In this document: positions 25,494 to 33,527 of the stretch, one piece after another
Layout: every line of letters starts with the position of its first letter
How positions within the stretch are numbered: position 1 is the stretch's first letter
Source of the DNA: Caulobacter segnis ATCC 21756
GTDB taxonomy: Bacteria > Pseudomonadota > Alphaproteobacteria > Caulobacterales > Caulobacteraceae
Assembly: GCF_000092285.1 (NCBI RefSeq)
Contig: NC_014100.1
Span: forward strand, 1,426,001-1,490,000
Direction: 5' to 3'
DNA length: 64,000 nucleotides
Made by a program: the position numbers and the translations under genes
Notes under the pieces: model-generated
Told to the model about the DNA's origin: nothing
The model's input: the letters and a program-made list of their open reading frames with translations, nothing else
The model's database searches: none

Positions 25494-26162
25494 TTAAGCG
25501 CGGAAGCCGGCCTCGGCGAAGTTGAGCATCCGCTCGAGCAACGCGGACACATCGGCTTCGCTGGTCTGGCCTTCCGACAGCACGTTCAGCCGGTCGAATT
25601 CAGCGAAGCGGTTGTTGTGCAGCATGCCCAGCGTGAAGTGCAGCCGCCAATAGACTTCTTCCGGCGACAGGTCGGGACGCGCGCCCAGCAGGGCGTCGGA
25701 GAAGCGGCGCAGGTGCGAGACGTCGGTCTTCAGCACCTGGCGGATCTCGTCGGTGCCTTCGCTGCGGGCGCGGATCAGGAACTGCAGCGAGATGCGGCGC
25801 TCGTGGTCTGGCGCCAGCCAGCGCAGGGGCGGGGTCAGCAGGGCGGCGAGGATCTCGCGCAGCGGCGGCGAGCCGCCGTTCCGGTCGTTGGCCTCATGCA
25901 GCATCTTGGCCCGCTCGCGGTTGAGCTCGGCCGTGCGCCGCTTGAAGATCTCGAACAGCAACGCGTCCTTGGAGCCGAAGTGATAGTTCACCGAGGCGAG
26001 GTTGACGCCGGCGGCCGCGGTGATGTCGCGCACCGAGACGTTCTGGAAGCCGTGCAACGCGAACAGTCGTTCGGCGGCGACGAACACCAGGTTCTTGGTG
26101 GCGGCTTCGCTCTCGCCGCCTTCGGCTTCCACGGAGGCGGCGGCTTCGGTCGTCGGACTCAC
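25494..26162 (-). CDS. TetR-family transcriptional regulator
   Basis: A 222-residue repressor-type protein. After an acidic N-terminus (residues 1-20) comes the TetR helix-turn-helix: LVFVAAERLFALHGFQNVSVRDITAAAGVNLASVNYHF (residues 25-62). The C-terminal ligand domain (ISLQFLIRARSEGTDEIRQV, WRLHFTLGMLHNN) resembles regulators of fatty-acid or efflux genes. The GTG start follows AAAGGGG. The transglutaminase gene 45 nt downstream is a candidate target through read-through, not proven. Confidence 0.88.
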   Translation of the reverse strand: MSPTTEAAASVEAEGGESEAATKNLVFVAAERLFALHGFQNVSVRDITAAAGVNLASVNYHFGSKDALLFEIFKRRTAELNRERAKMLHEANDRNGGSPPLREILAALLTPPLRWLAPDHERRISLQFLIRARSEGTDEIRQVLKTDVSHLRRFSDALLGARPDLSPEEVYWRLHFTLGMLHNNRFAEFDRLNVLSEGQTSEADVSALLERMLNFAEAGFRA

Positions 26163-26275
26163 TACGTATTCCCCTTTACCCGTGGGGAACTCTTACGACC
26201 GTTCGAATTTGGCGCAAGCGTCAAGATCGATCCGTACAATGCAAATTGCGCCTGACGCGGAGGGAAGTCGGCGTT

Positions 26276-27235
26276 TCAGCTGACCGCGGGCCTGAGGCGC
26301 TCGGCGGGGCGACCCATCCGGCCGCGGCGCAATTGGCGCAGAAGCGGACGGGCCACGGCCGTGAACAGGATCAGCGGCGCCAGGACGAGCGCCAGCGCCT
26401 TGCGGCGTTTCCGGTCGGCGCGCTTGAGGAAATAGCGCACCAGGCCGCGACCCTTGTGCCACTCGACGATCAGCGGGTTCTCGCGGCTGGTGGAGCCGAC
26501 ATGAACGATGTGCGCATGCGGCTGGAACAACACGCTGCCGCCTTGGCGTCGCGCGCGCCAGCACAGGTCGATGTCCTCGACATGCAGGAAATAGCCCTCG
26601 TCGAAGCCGCCGAGCGTCTGGAAGTCCGCCGCCGACATGTGGAAGCAGGCGCCGGAGATGGTGGGGGTGTCCACCGGGTAGGGCGGCGGGGGCTCACCCT
26701 CCCGGTGGATCTCGAAGCGGCGCAGCGGGGGCAGCAGGGCGCTAAGCTTCGAGAGGCTAAGCAGGGTCGTGACGGGCGTGATCTCGCCGCGCCGCGCGCC
26801 CCGCTGTTCGGTTCCGTCGGTGTTGAAGACCCGGGCGCCGATGACGCAGGGCGAGGGCCGGTCGCGCGCGGCGTCCAGCATGGCCGCGATAGCGCCCGGC
26901 GTCAGGAAGGCGTCGGGATTGAGAAAGACCAGGGCGTCGCCCTTGGCGCTGGTCGCGCCCAGGTTCGCGGCGCGGGCGAAGCCGATATTGCCAAGACCCT
27001 GCAGCAGCCGCACGCGATGCTCCCGTCGCGCGAGCTCGCGCAGCCAGGCGGCGTCGGCCAGCGAGGAGCCGTTGTCGACGATGACGAACTCGTCCACGGC
27101 GGGGTCGGCCAGGACGCGCCGGACGCTTTCCATCAGCGCCGGGCCGGTCATGTACACGACCATGATCACCGACACGCGCGTCGGCGCCTTCGATGAGGCG
27201 GCGGGGGCGTGGGCGGGATTGATGGAGACGTACAT
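26276..27235 (-). CDS. Family 2 glycosyltransferase, rhamnosyltransferase-like
   Basis: A 319-residue cytosolic or membrane-associated GT-A enzyme. Seen: VSVIMVVYMTGPALMESVRR near residues 21-40, FVIVDNGSS, the donor-binding segment LVFLNPDAFLTPGA (NPD in the DxD place), and ISGACFHMSAADFQTLGGFDEGYFLHVEDIDLCWRAR, typical of WbbL/rhamnosyl-type enzymes. The C-terminal hydrophobic stretch (ALALVLAPLILFTAVARPLL) may bind the membrane. Probably acts on lipopolysaccharide or another surface glycan. Monocistronic. Confidence 0.88.
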   Translation of the reverse strand: MYVSINPAHAPAASSKAPTRVSVIMVVYMTGPALMESVRRVLADPAVDEFVIVDNGSSLADAAWLRELARREHRVRLLQGLGNIGFARAANLGATSAKGDALVFLNPDAFLTPGAIAAMLDAARDRPSPCVIGARVFNTDGTEQRGARRGEITPVTTLLSLSKLSALLPPLRRFEIHREGEPPPPYPVDTPTISGACFHMSAADFQTLGGFDEGYFLHVEDIDLCWRARRQGGSVLFQPHAHIVHVGSTSRENPLIVEWHKGRGLVRYFLKRADRKRRKALALVLAPLILFTAVARPLLRQLRRGRMGRPAERLRPAVS

Positions 27236-27257
27236 GCGCTCACTGCGTTCAAAATAG

Positions 27258-27340
27258 TTGCGTTAAAACTGTATGTGCATCTCGCCGGAGCCGCAAGGTC
27301 CTGCGCGCGCCTTGCAAGAGATTGTTGCGTTTTTACGCAA
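27258..27340. promoter_or_regulatory. AT-rich divergent promoter with TTGCGT operator-like repeats
   Basis: TTGCGTT at 27258 and the palindrome TTGCGT-TTTT-ACGCAA at 27325-27340 lie between the glycosyltransferase gene and the XRE regulator, in a patch much richer in A/T than its surroundings. They are candidate binding sites for the XRE protein. Confidence 0.5.
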
Positions 27341-27390
27341 TGTGTAACAACTAAGGAACGCTCGCTTCGGAGCGTGGAAACGGCTTTGCG

Positions 27391-27738
27391 ATGTCACGAA
27401 CGGCGATGAACCCCGCCAAAGCGGCGCTGACCAAGTCCCTTCGGCGGGAAGCCGGGCGTTGGCTGAAGTCCGCGCGCGAGGCCGCGGGCCTGACTCAGGC
27501 CGAACTGGCCGAGAAGACTGGATTACGCTACTACACGTTTGTATCCCAGGTTGAGAACGGCCTGGGGCGTGTGCCGATCGAGGCCCAGGCCGTATGGGCC
27601 GAAAGCCTCGGCCTGGATCCCAGCCAATTCGCCAGGACGCTGCTGCGTTACTATGAGCCCGAGCTTCACCGACTGCTGTTTGAGGGCGTCGCCGACGCGG
27701 ACGCGCCAGCCGTCGTTGAACGGGCGGCGCAAGGCTGA
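27391..27738 (+). CDS. XRE/Cro-C1-type helix-turn-helix regulator
   Basis: A 115-residue DNA-binding protein. The helix-turn-helix is RREAGRWLKSAREAAGLTQ, then AELAEKTGLRYYTFVSQVENG (residues 18-57), with the usual Leu-Thr-Gln helix 1 end and VSQVENG recognition helix. The C-terminal part is short and helical (AVWAESLGLDPSQFARTLLRYYEPELHRLLF). A second ATG at 27406 is a possible start. It lies 11 nt before the RTX-type gene on the same strand and probably regulates this pair through the TTGCGT repeats upstream. Confidence 0.85.
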   Translation: MSRTAMNPAKAALTKSLRREAGRWLKSAREAAGLTQAELAEKTGLRYYTFVSQVENGLGRVPIEAQAVWAESLGLDPSQFARTLLRYYEPELHRLLFEGVADADAPAVVERAAQG

Positions 27739-27749
27739 CGAGCGCCGCG

Positions 27750-29147
27750 ATGGGTGAAGTCCTCGCCTTCGCGCCCCGGCCGCCGGCCGGAGACTGGACC
27801 GCCAGCGAGCGGGGCCTGTTGCTGTTGCTCACCCAGCATCTGGAAAAGAGCTATGGCGAGGTCGACGCCGTCTTTGGCCAGACGGATTCCGGCGACCCCT
27901 GGTACGTCGTGACCGACGCCAATCAGGAGGTTCTGGTCCACGTGGCCCGGATCGAGGGGCAGTTCGTCGTCCACGACGCAGCCGTCGACATGTTCCACCA
28001 GGTCGGCAGCCTGTGGAGCGCGCTGCGCCAGATGCTGGCGTCGGGCGCCCCCGAAGAGGCGGGCGGCGTGGTCGTCGCCTTCAATCCGGCCAGCCGCGAG
28101 GCTCAGTCGTTCCTGTCGCTCGTCATCGCCGTCGGGCTTTATCTGGAGCTGCGGGAAGCCGGGTTCGGCGACATCGCGCGGCTCGACTTCGGGAGCCTGC
28201 CGCGTAACGGCGATCTGGCGGTCGAGGGCGTGACCTCCAAGCTGATCGCGGCCCTTAACCTCGACGCGGAGCGTGTCGGCGCCCAAAGCCTTCCGCAGGC
28301 CGTGCCCACCAACGAAAACACCGCGCCCCCCGCCGCCAAGTCCGAAGGCGTCAAGGCGCCGGCGCTCGAGACGCCCTCGACGGCGCTGGCGGGCCTGATG
28401 GTGACGAAGGCGCATGCCCAGACGATCGCGCCCGCAGCGCCGTCGTCCGAGCCGCCCGCCCAAATCCAGCAGCACGCCATGTCGACGGCCGAGGGGTCTG
28501 GCGATACGCAAGGCTTCGCCGGCACGCGGTCCGTGATCAGCGGCACCCCGGGCAATGACAACTTGGTCGGCAGCGCCGAGGGCGAGGTGATCCGGGGCGG
28601 AGCGGGCGACGACAGGATCGACGGCGCCGGCGCGCGCAGCGGCGTCGACCGTATCGACGGCGGCGCCGGCAATGATCGGATCGTCATGGGCTCCCGCGTC
28701 GTCGCCAGCGGCGGCGAAGGTGGGGACACCTTCCTGATCTCGGCCAAAGCGCCCGAAAACAAGGCCGATTCTCTCCTGGGCGTCGTACTGGATTACGCGG
28801 CGGCCAAGGGCGATCATCTCGCCGTCCTGGGCAAGGGGCAGCTCACCGTCGTCAGCACGACGGCGGTGAGCAATATTCTGGCCGCTCAAGAGGCCGCGTT
28901 GGGCGAGGCGACGGCTCACCTTGTGACCGATGTCACCCATACGGTGGCGGGCGCGCGTGTCGGCTTCGACATCGACGGCGACGGGCGCGAGGACGTCTAC
29001 ATCCTGCTGGGCGGCGCCAACACCAGGACCTTCGTGATCGGGACCACGATCGAGGCGAGCCACGCCGCGGCGCCGACCCCCGACGTCACGCTGGTCGGTC
29101 AGTCCACGACCGATGTCGGCATGTTCGGGGACGTCCCCGCGCGCTAG
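27750..29147 (+). CDS. RTX-type calcium-binding protein with unique N-terminal domain
   Basis: A 465-residue protein. Residues 1-180 are an uncharacterised alpha/beta domain (GEVLAFAPRPPAGDW, VVTDANQEVLVHVARIEGQFVVHD, FLSLVIAVGLYLELREAGFGDIARLDFG). Residues 190-265 form an Ala/Pro linker. Then come hemolysin-type nonapeptide repeats (IRGGAGDDRIDG, IDGGAGNDRIVMG, SGGEGGDTFLIS, about 280-325) and a DFDIDGDGREDVYIL-like calcium loop (FDIDGDGREDVYILLGG near 408-424). No Sec signal is present, as expected if type I secretion is used. Coupled with the XRE regulator 11 nt upstream. Function unknown. Confidence 0.8.
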   Translation: MGEVLAFAPRPPAGDWTASERGLLLLLTQHLEKSYGEVDAVFGQTDSGDPWYVVTDANQEVLVHVARIEGQFVVHDAAVDMFHQVGSLWSALRQMLASGAPEEAGGVVVAFNPASREAQSFLSLVIAVGLYLELREAGFGDIARLDFGSLPRNGDLAVEGVTSKLIAALNLDAERVGAQSLPQAVPTNENTAPPAAKSEGVKAPALETPSTALAGLMVTKAHAQTIAPAAPSSEPPAQIQQHAMSTAEGSGDTQGFAGTRSVISGTPGNDNLVGSAEGEVIRGGAGDDRIDGAGARSGVDRIDGGAGNDRIVMGSRVVASGGEGGDTFLISAKAPENKADSLLGVVLDYAAAKGDHLAVLGKGQLTVVSTTAVSNILAAQEAALGEATAHLVTDVTHTVAGARVGFDIDGDGREDVYILLGGANTRTFVIGTTIEASHAAAPTPDVTLVGQSTTDVGMFGDVPAR

Positions 29148-29180
29148 AGCCTGTTCGGCTTATCGGGCGCGCTGGCCCCG

Positions 29181-30359
29181 TCAGCCGCGGACCAGCTCGC
29201 GCATGGCCTTGTCCAGGCCTTCCAGGGTCAGCGGGTACATGCGGTCGCCCAGGATCTGCTTCATCACGCCGATCGACTGGGTGTAGTCCCAGTGCCGCTC
29301 GGGCGTGGGGTTCAGCCAGACGCAGCTCTGGTAGATGTCGGTGACCCGCTGCATCCAGATCGCGCCGGGCTCCTCGTTCCAGTGCTCGACGCTGCCGCCC
29401 GGATAGGTGATCTCGTAGGGGCTCATGGTCGCGTCGCCGACGAAGATGACCTTGTAGTCGGCCGGGAATTTGTGGAGCACGTCGAAGGTCGGGATCTTCT
29501 CGGTGTGCCGGCGCTTGTTATCCTTCCAGACCGTCTCGTAGAGGCAGTTGTGGAAGTAGTAGAACTCCAGGTTCTTGAACTCGGTCTTGGCCGCGCTGAA
29601 CAGCTCCTCGCAGAGCTTGATGTGGCCGTCCATCGAGCCGCCGATGTCGAAGAAGATCAGCACCTTGATGGCGTTGCGCCGCTCGGGGCGCAGCTGGATG
29701 TCGAGATAGCCCTTCTCGGCCGTGCCCTTGATCGTGCCGTTCAGATCGAGCTCGTCGGCAGCGCCGGTGCGGGCGAACTTGCGCAGGCGGCGTAGGGCGA
29801 CCTTGATGTTGCGGGTGCCGAGCTCGACCGAGTCGTCGAGGTTCTTGTACTCGCGCTTGTCCCAGACCTTCACCGCCCGGCCGTGGCGGCTCTTGTCCTG
29901 GCCGATGCGCACGCCCTCGGGATTGTAGCCGTTGTTACCGAACGGCGAGGTGCCGCCCGAGCCGATCATCTTGTTCCCGCCCTCGTGGCGCTTCTTCTGC
30001 TCGCGCAGGCGCTCCTGCAGGGTCTCCATCAGCTTCTCGAAGCCGCCCATGGCCTCGATCTGGGCCTTTTCCTCGTCGGTGAGGAACTTCTCGGTCAGGG
30101 CTTTCAGCCACTCTTCCGGGATGTCGGCGGTGAGACCTTCGTTGACCGTCTCCAGGCCCTTGAACACGTGGCCGAACACGCGGTCGAACTTGTCGAGGTT
30201 CTTCTCGTCCTTCACCAGGCTGGCGCGCGAGAGGAAGTAGAAGTCCTCGACAGTGCGGTCGATCACGTCCTTGTCGAGCGCCTCCATCAGCAGGAGGTAC
30301 TCGCGCAGGCTGACGGGGACCTTGGCCTGGCGAAGCTCGGAGAAGAAGCGAAGGAACAT
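29181..30359 (-). CDS. VWA-domain protein, CoxE family
   Basis: A 392-residue cytosolic protein. The N-terminal region (MFLRFFSELRQAKVPVSLRE, LMEALDK) is typical of CoxE-like proteins. The C-terminal von Willebrand A domain holds the metal-ion site DIGGSMDGH (D-x-G-x-S, near residue 247), then YYFHNCLYE and VIFVGDATMSP. The family usually works with a MoxR-type AAA ATPase as a chaperone for metallo-enzyme assembly; no MoxR gene is next to it here. The ATG at 30359 is the family start; the frame is open upstream but through a repeat element. Repeat copy 4 lies just upstream. Confidence 0.88.
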   Translation of the reverse strand: MFLRFFSELRQAKVPVSLREYLLLMEALDKDVIDRTVEDFYFLSRASLVKDEKNLDKFDRVFGHVFKGLETVNEGLTADIPEEWLKALTEKFLTDEEKAQIEAMGGFEKLMETLQERLREQKKRHEGGNKMIGSGGTSPFGNNGYNPEGVRIGQDKSRHGRAVKVWDKREYKNLDDSVELGTRNIKVALRRLRKFARTGAADELDLNGTIKGTAEKGYLDIQLRPERRNAIKVLIFFDIGGSMDGHIKLCEELFSAAKTEFKNLEFYYFHNCLYETVWKDNKRRHTEKIPTFDVLHKFPADYKVIFVGDATMSPYEITYPGGSVEHWNEEPGAIWMQRVTDIYQSCVWLNPTPERHWDYTQSIGVMKQILGDRMYPLTLEGLDKAMRELVRG

Positions 30360-30416
30360 CGGCGCGCTTTCGAACGGTTGTTCGGATTGTGCTGTGTTCC
30401 GACGAGCGACGCAATC

Positions 30417-30537
30417 CAATCCTCCCCCTAGTGGGAGGTGGCCCGAAGGGCCGGAGGGGGAAGTTTTGCCGAGCTGGCTTCTTCCCCCTCCGTCGTCTCT
30501 TCGAGCCGACACCTCCCCCGCTAGGGGGAGGATTTTG
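30417..30537. repeat. GC-rich hairpin repeat, copy 4
   Basis: Very similar to copy 3 over its whole length: AATCCTCCCCCTAGTGGGAGG, GGCCGGAGGGGGAAG, TTCCCCCTCCGTCG, CACCTCCCCCGCTAGGGGG and AGGATTTT. It lies between the GNAT gene's 3' end and the VWA gene's start. Confidence 0.85.
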
Positions 30538-30546
30538 AAAAACTCG

Positions 30547-31077
30547 TCACCCTCGCCGCAGGATGAACTCCAGATCCCGCGTCTCGCCCACCGGGAAGTG
30601 GTACTCCCCGACCTTCTCGAAACCCAGGCGACCGTACAGCCGCTGAGCGCCGAAGTTCTCGGACCAGACGCCGATCCACAGGGGGCGGCGGCCGTCCTTC
30701 TCCAGCCATTCCAGCGCGGTGTTCAGCAGACGCGAGCCGCGCCCGCCGCCCTGATGCGACTTCAGCACGTACACGCGCTTCAGCTCGCCATCGCCCGGCT
30801 TCACGTCGTCGTGCGGCAGGTCGCAGGGCCCGGCGAGCGCGTAGCCGATCGCCTCGCCGTCCGCGTCCTCGAGGATCCACGAGGCCTTGTCGGGATGGGA
30901 CAGATCGTTGCGCGTCCGCTCCAGGCCGTAGGCGTAGGCCAGGAAGGTCTCCAGGTCCTCGGGAGGGTAGAGGTGCGCGAAGGTCTCGGTGAAGGTGCGC
31001 GCGCCAAGGCTGGAAAGCGTGTCGGCGTCCTCGATCGTGGCCCTGCGAAGGTGATCCGGGCGGAGCGTGTCGGTCAT
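30547..31077 (-). CDS. GNAT-family N-acetyltransferase
   Basis: A 176-residue acetyl-CoA-dependent acyltransferase. Seen: LRRATIEDADTLSSLGARTFTETFAHLYP near the N-terminus, GYALAGPCDLP, and the acetyl-CoA loop ELKRVYVLKSHQGGGRGSRLLNTAL (R/Q-x-x-G-x-G/A in QGGGRG), then GVWSENFGAQRLYGRLGFEKVGEY. The ATG at 31077 follows CAGGTCGCC; a longer reading to 31113 lacks a ribosome site. Substrate unknown. Repeat copy 4 follows its stop. Confidence 0.87.
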   Translation of the reverse strand: MTDTLRPDHLRRATIEDADTLSSLGARTFTETFAHLYPPEDLETFLAYAYGLERTRNDLSHPDKASWILEDADGEAIGYALAGPCDLPHDDVKPGDGELKRVYVLKSHQGGGRGSRLLNTALEWLEKDGRRPLWIGVWSENFGAQRLYGRLGFEKVGEYHFPVGETRDLEFILRRG

Positions 31078-31116
31078 GGCGACCTGAGTAGCCGCCATGA
31101 CCGAGGGCTTCAACGG

Positions 31117-32121
31117 TCAGAACCCTTCCAGGACGATCTTGCCGCGCGTGCGCTTGCTCTCGATGGCCGCGTGGGCCGCCTTCAGGTTGGCGGCGTTGAT
31201 CGGAGACAGGGTCTGCGAAAGCGTCGTGCGCAGGTCGCCGGCGTCGATCATGTCCGCCACCGCGTTCAGCAGCGCGTGCTGCGCGATCATGTCGGGGGTC
31301 TTGAACAGCGGTCGGGCGAACATGAACTCCCAGTGCAGCGAGGCGCTTTTGCGCTTCAGCGGATTGACGTCCAGGCTGGGGGCGTCGTCGATCACCCCGA
31401 CGCGGCCCTGCGGTTCGAGGATCTCGACCAGGGCGGGGAAGTGGACGTCGGTGTGGGTCAGGCTGGCGATCAGACCCACGGGTGGGATGTCCAACGCCTT
31501 GACTTGAGCGACGAGGTCGCCGCCGTGGTCGATGACGTGATGCGCGCCGAGCGCCTTCACCCAATCGATGGTCTCGGGGCGCGAGGCGGTGCCGATGACC
31601 GTCAGCCCGGTCAGCTTGCGGGCGATCTGCACCAGGATCGAGCCGACCCCGCCTCCCGCGCCGGTCACCAGCAGGCCGCCGACGCTGTCGCGGGTCGCGC
31701 CCAGGCGATCGAACAGGAGCTCCCAGGCGGTGATCGCGGTGAGCGGCAGGGCCGCGGCTTCGGCGAAGGTCAGGCTGGCGGGCTTCCTGCCGACGATGCG
31801 CTCGTCGACCAGCTGGAACTCGGCGTTCGAGCCCGGGCGGTCGATGGCGCCGGCGTAGTAGACAGGGTCGCCGACCTTGAACAGAGTCACCTCGGGGCCG
31901 ACCGCCTCGACGATCCCCGCCGCGTCGTAGCCGAGGATTTCCGCCTGTCCCTCGGCGGGCTTGCGGCTGACGCGGACCTTGGCGTCGACCGGGTTGACCG
32001 AAACGGCCTTGACCGCCACCAGAAGGTCGCGGCCGGTGGCGGCGGGCTTGGGCAGGTCGAGGTCGATCAGCGCCTCCGGCGCGTCGATGGGCGAGGGGAC
32101 GCGATAGCCGATCGCTTTCAT
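31117..32121 (-). CDS. Zinc-type alcohol dehydrogenase / quinone reductase family protein
   Basis: A 334-residue medium-chain NADPH oxidoreductase of the ZADH1/QOR type without structural zinc cysteines. Seen: SVNPVDAKVR, ILGYDAAGIVEAVGPEV, LPLTAITAWELLFDRLG, cofactor loop LLVTGAGGGVGSILVQIARKL and YRVPSPIDAPEALIDLDLP at the start. It is divergent from an HxlR regulator across a 105-bp region with palindromes, a pairing typical of quinone- or aldehyde-responsive control. Confidence 0.9.
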   Translation of the reverse strand: MKAIGYRVPSPIDAPEALIDLDLPKPAATGRDLLVAVKAVSVNPVDAKVRVSRKPAEGQAEILGYDAAGIVEAVGPEVTLFKVGDPVYYAGAIDRPGSNAEFQLVDERIVGRKPASLTFAEAAALPLTAITAWELLFDRLGATRDSVGGLLVTGAGGGVGSILVQIARKLTGLTVIGTASRPETIDWVKALGAHHVIDHGGDLVAQVKALDIPPVGLIASLTHTDVHFPALVEILEPQGRVGVIDDAPSLDVNPLKRKSASLHWEFMFARPLFKTPDMIAQHALLNAVADMIDAGDLRTTLSQTLSPINAANLKAAHAAIESKRTRGKIVLEGF

Positions 32122-32161
32122 GCGGATCTCCGATGGCCCTGATTGGCCTTGGGCCCAGATC

Positions 32162-32210
32162 GCGCTAACCTGCTGCTAGCGCAAGTACGGCAAAAAACTG
32201 TACGTAGTAC
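32162..32210. promoter_or_regulatory. Candidate HxlR operator region
   Basis: Holds the perfect palindrome GCGCTA-N9-TAGCGC (32162-32182) and three GTAC tetramers at 32185, 32200 and 32207, giving GTAC-N11-GTAC and GTAC-GTA-GTAC. It lies between two divergent start codons, 17-65 nt before the HxlR start. Confidence 0.55.
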
Positions 32211-32226
32211 CCAAAAGGATACCGTG

Positions 32227-32571
32227 GTGACCAAGCTCCGCGCCTATGATTGCGCCGTCGGCTGTCCGGTCGAGGCGACGCTGGACCTGATCGACGGCAA
32301 ATGGAAGGGCGTGATCCTCTATCATCTCCGCGAGGGAACTCTGCGCTTCAACGAGCTTGGACGCCGGTTGACCGGAATTACCCAGCGGATGCTGACCAAG
32401 CAGTTGCGCGAGCTGGAGGAGGCGGGCCTGGTCGAGCGGGTCGTCTACGCCCAGGTGCCTCCGAAGGTGGAGTATAGCCTCTCGGCGGAGGGCCGCAGCC
32501 TGGAGCCGGTGATCGCCGCCCTGGCCGCCTGGGGCGAGGCGCGGATCGCCCGCATGGCGAAAGCGGCCTGA
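32227..32571 (+). CDS. HxlR-family (winged-helix) transcriptional regulator
   Basis: A 114-residue regulator. Seen: the N-terminal cysteines [20 protein letters not shown], with the redox-sensing type Cys of the family, then [20 protein letters not shown], the recognition helix [25 protein letters not shown], and the wing [19 protein letters not shown]. Tandem GTG codons at 32224 and 32227; the second sits 7 nt after AAGGA and is chosen. It is divergent from the oxidoreductase gene, its likely target. Confidence 0.88.
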   Translation: MTKLRAYDCAVGCPVEATLDLIDGKWKGVILYHLREGTLRFNELGRRLTGITQRMLTKQLRELEEAGLVERVVYAQVPPKVEYSLSAEGRSLEPVIAALAAWGEARIARMAKAA

Positions 32572-32654
32572 CAGGACCCCGGCGCTCCACACCTACCTCG
32601 ACATGCCGAACCACCAGCCGGGCCACGGGCGCGGAGACAGCCCAGAGCGCCCGC

Positions 32655-32777
32655 CAGGGGGCGACGCCCTCGGGCCGCGCCAAGGGCTGGGTTGTGTCCT
32701 CGCTCGAGGGCGGCTACGACCTTCGGACGCTGGGGCGTTCCGCCGCGGCGCTTGTGCGCGCTCTTCAGGAGGGGTGA
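32655..32777 (+). pseudogene. 3' remnant of a histone-deacetylase (AcuC)-family gene
   Basis: In the gap after the HxlR gene one frame reads KGWVVSSLEGGYDLRTLGRS, then AAALVRALQEG and a stop at 32775. VxSxLEGGYDL-x-x-LxRSxAA-x-VRAL is the conserved C-terminal end of bacterial histone-deacetylase-like amidohydrolases. Upstream in the same frame the similarity stops at about 32660, with no zinc-binding motifs and no start. About 300 residues are missing, so this is a deletion remnant. It stands just before a histidine phosphatase and xseB-ispA-dxs. Confidence 0.6.
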
Positions 32778-32816
32778 GGAGACGGAGCGGCCCCGGCCGA
32801 CCGCCTTCTCTTAAAA

Positions 32817-33431
32817 ATGGCCGACGCCACCATCGCCGACCAACCGACCCCGCCCGTGCTACCGGGCGTTATCACCCTGGCGCGCCATGGCGAGCCGGCC
32901 TTGTCGCGCAAGGTTCGACTGAACGCGCCGGAATACGGCGAATGGTGGGGGCGTTACGAGGAGGGCGGGCTCAAGGCCGGCCAGACGCCGCCGGACGCCT
33001 TGCTCCAGATCGCCCGCGACGCCGACGTCATCATCGCCTCGACCCGTCGCCGCTCGATCGAGACCGCGCGGGCGGTGGTCGGCGAGCGCGCCTTCGCCAC
33101 GGACCCGACCTTCATCGAAGCCCCGCTGCCGCCGCCGCCCTGGCCGACCTGGATCCGCATGTCTCCGAAGCGGCTGGGCTTCTTCGCTCGGTTCTGGTGG
33201 TGGTTCTTCGACAACCACGGCGGCCAGGAGACGCGCAAGGCCGCCGAAGCGCGCGCCGGACAGGCCGCAGATCTGCTGATCGAGCTTTCGGATTCCGGCC
33301 AGGACGTGCTGGTCCTGGCTCACGGCTTCTTCAACTGGATGATCGCCGACGCGCTGAAGAAGCGCGGATTGACCAAGCTGCTGGACCAGGGCCACAGCTA
33401 CTGGAGCATCAAGCGCTTCCACCGCGCTTGA
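32817..33431 (+). CDS. Histidine phosphatase (phosphoglycerate-mutase) family protein
   Basis: A 204-residue enzyme of the RHG superfamily. Seen: ITLARHGEPALSR near residues 19-31 (phospho-His in RHGE), IASTRRRSIETARAV (second Arg), and LVLAHGFFNWMIADAL (second His) near the C-terminus. A proline-rich and Trp-rich insert (PLPPPPWPTWIRM, FFARFWWWFFDN) is unusual and may touch the membrane. Substrate unknown. The ATG at 32817 is 39 nt after the histone-deacetylase remnant. Confidence 0.85.
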   Translation: MADATIADQPTPPVLPGVITLARHGEPALSRKVRLNAPEYGEWWGRYEEGGLKAGQTPPDALLQIARDADVIIASTRRRSIETARAVVGERAFATDPTFIEAPLPPPPWPTWIRMSPKRLGFFARFWWWFFDNHGGQETRKAAEARAGQAADLLIELSDSGQDVLVLAHGFFNWMIADALKKRGLTKLLDQGHSYWSIKRFHRA

Positions 33432-33527
33432 GCTCAAACCCTCTTCCCTTAACTGGCGGCAAGCTCTAGGCCGTTGTCGATGAGCTTGCGGGCCACTAGG
33501 CTTAAGTCCGCTCACCTGAGAGTTGCA

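Noticed and set aside
33432..33527. Possible small gene or RNA before xseB
   Set aside because: Only 96 nt with weak stems; best seen as the xseB leader.
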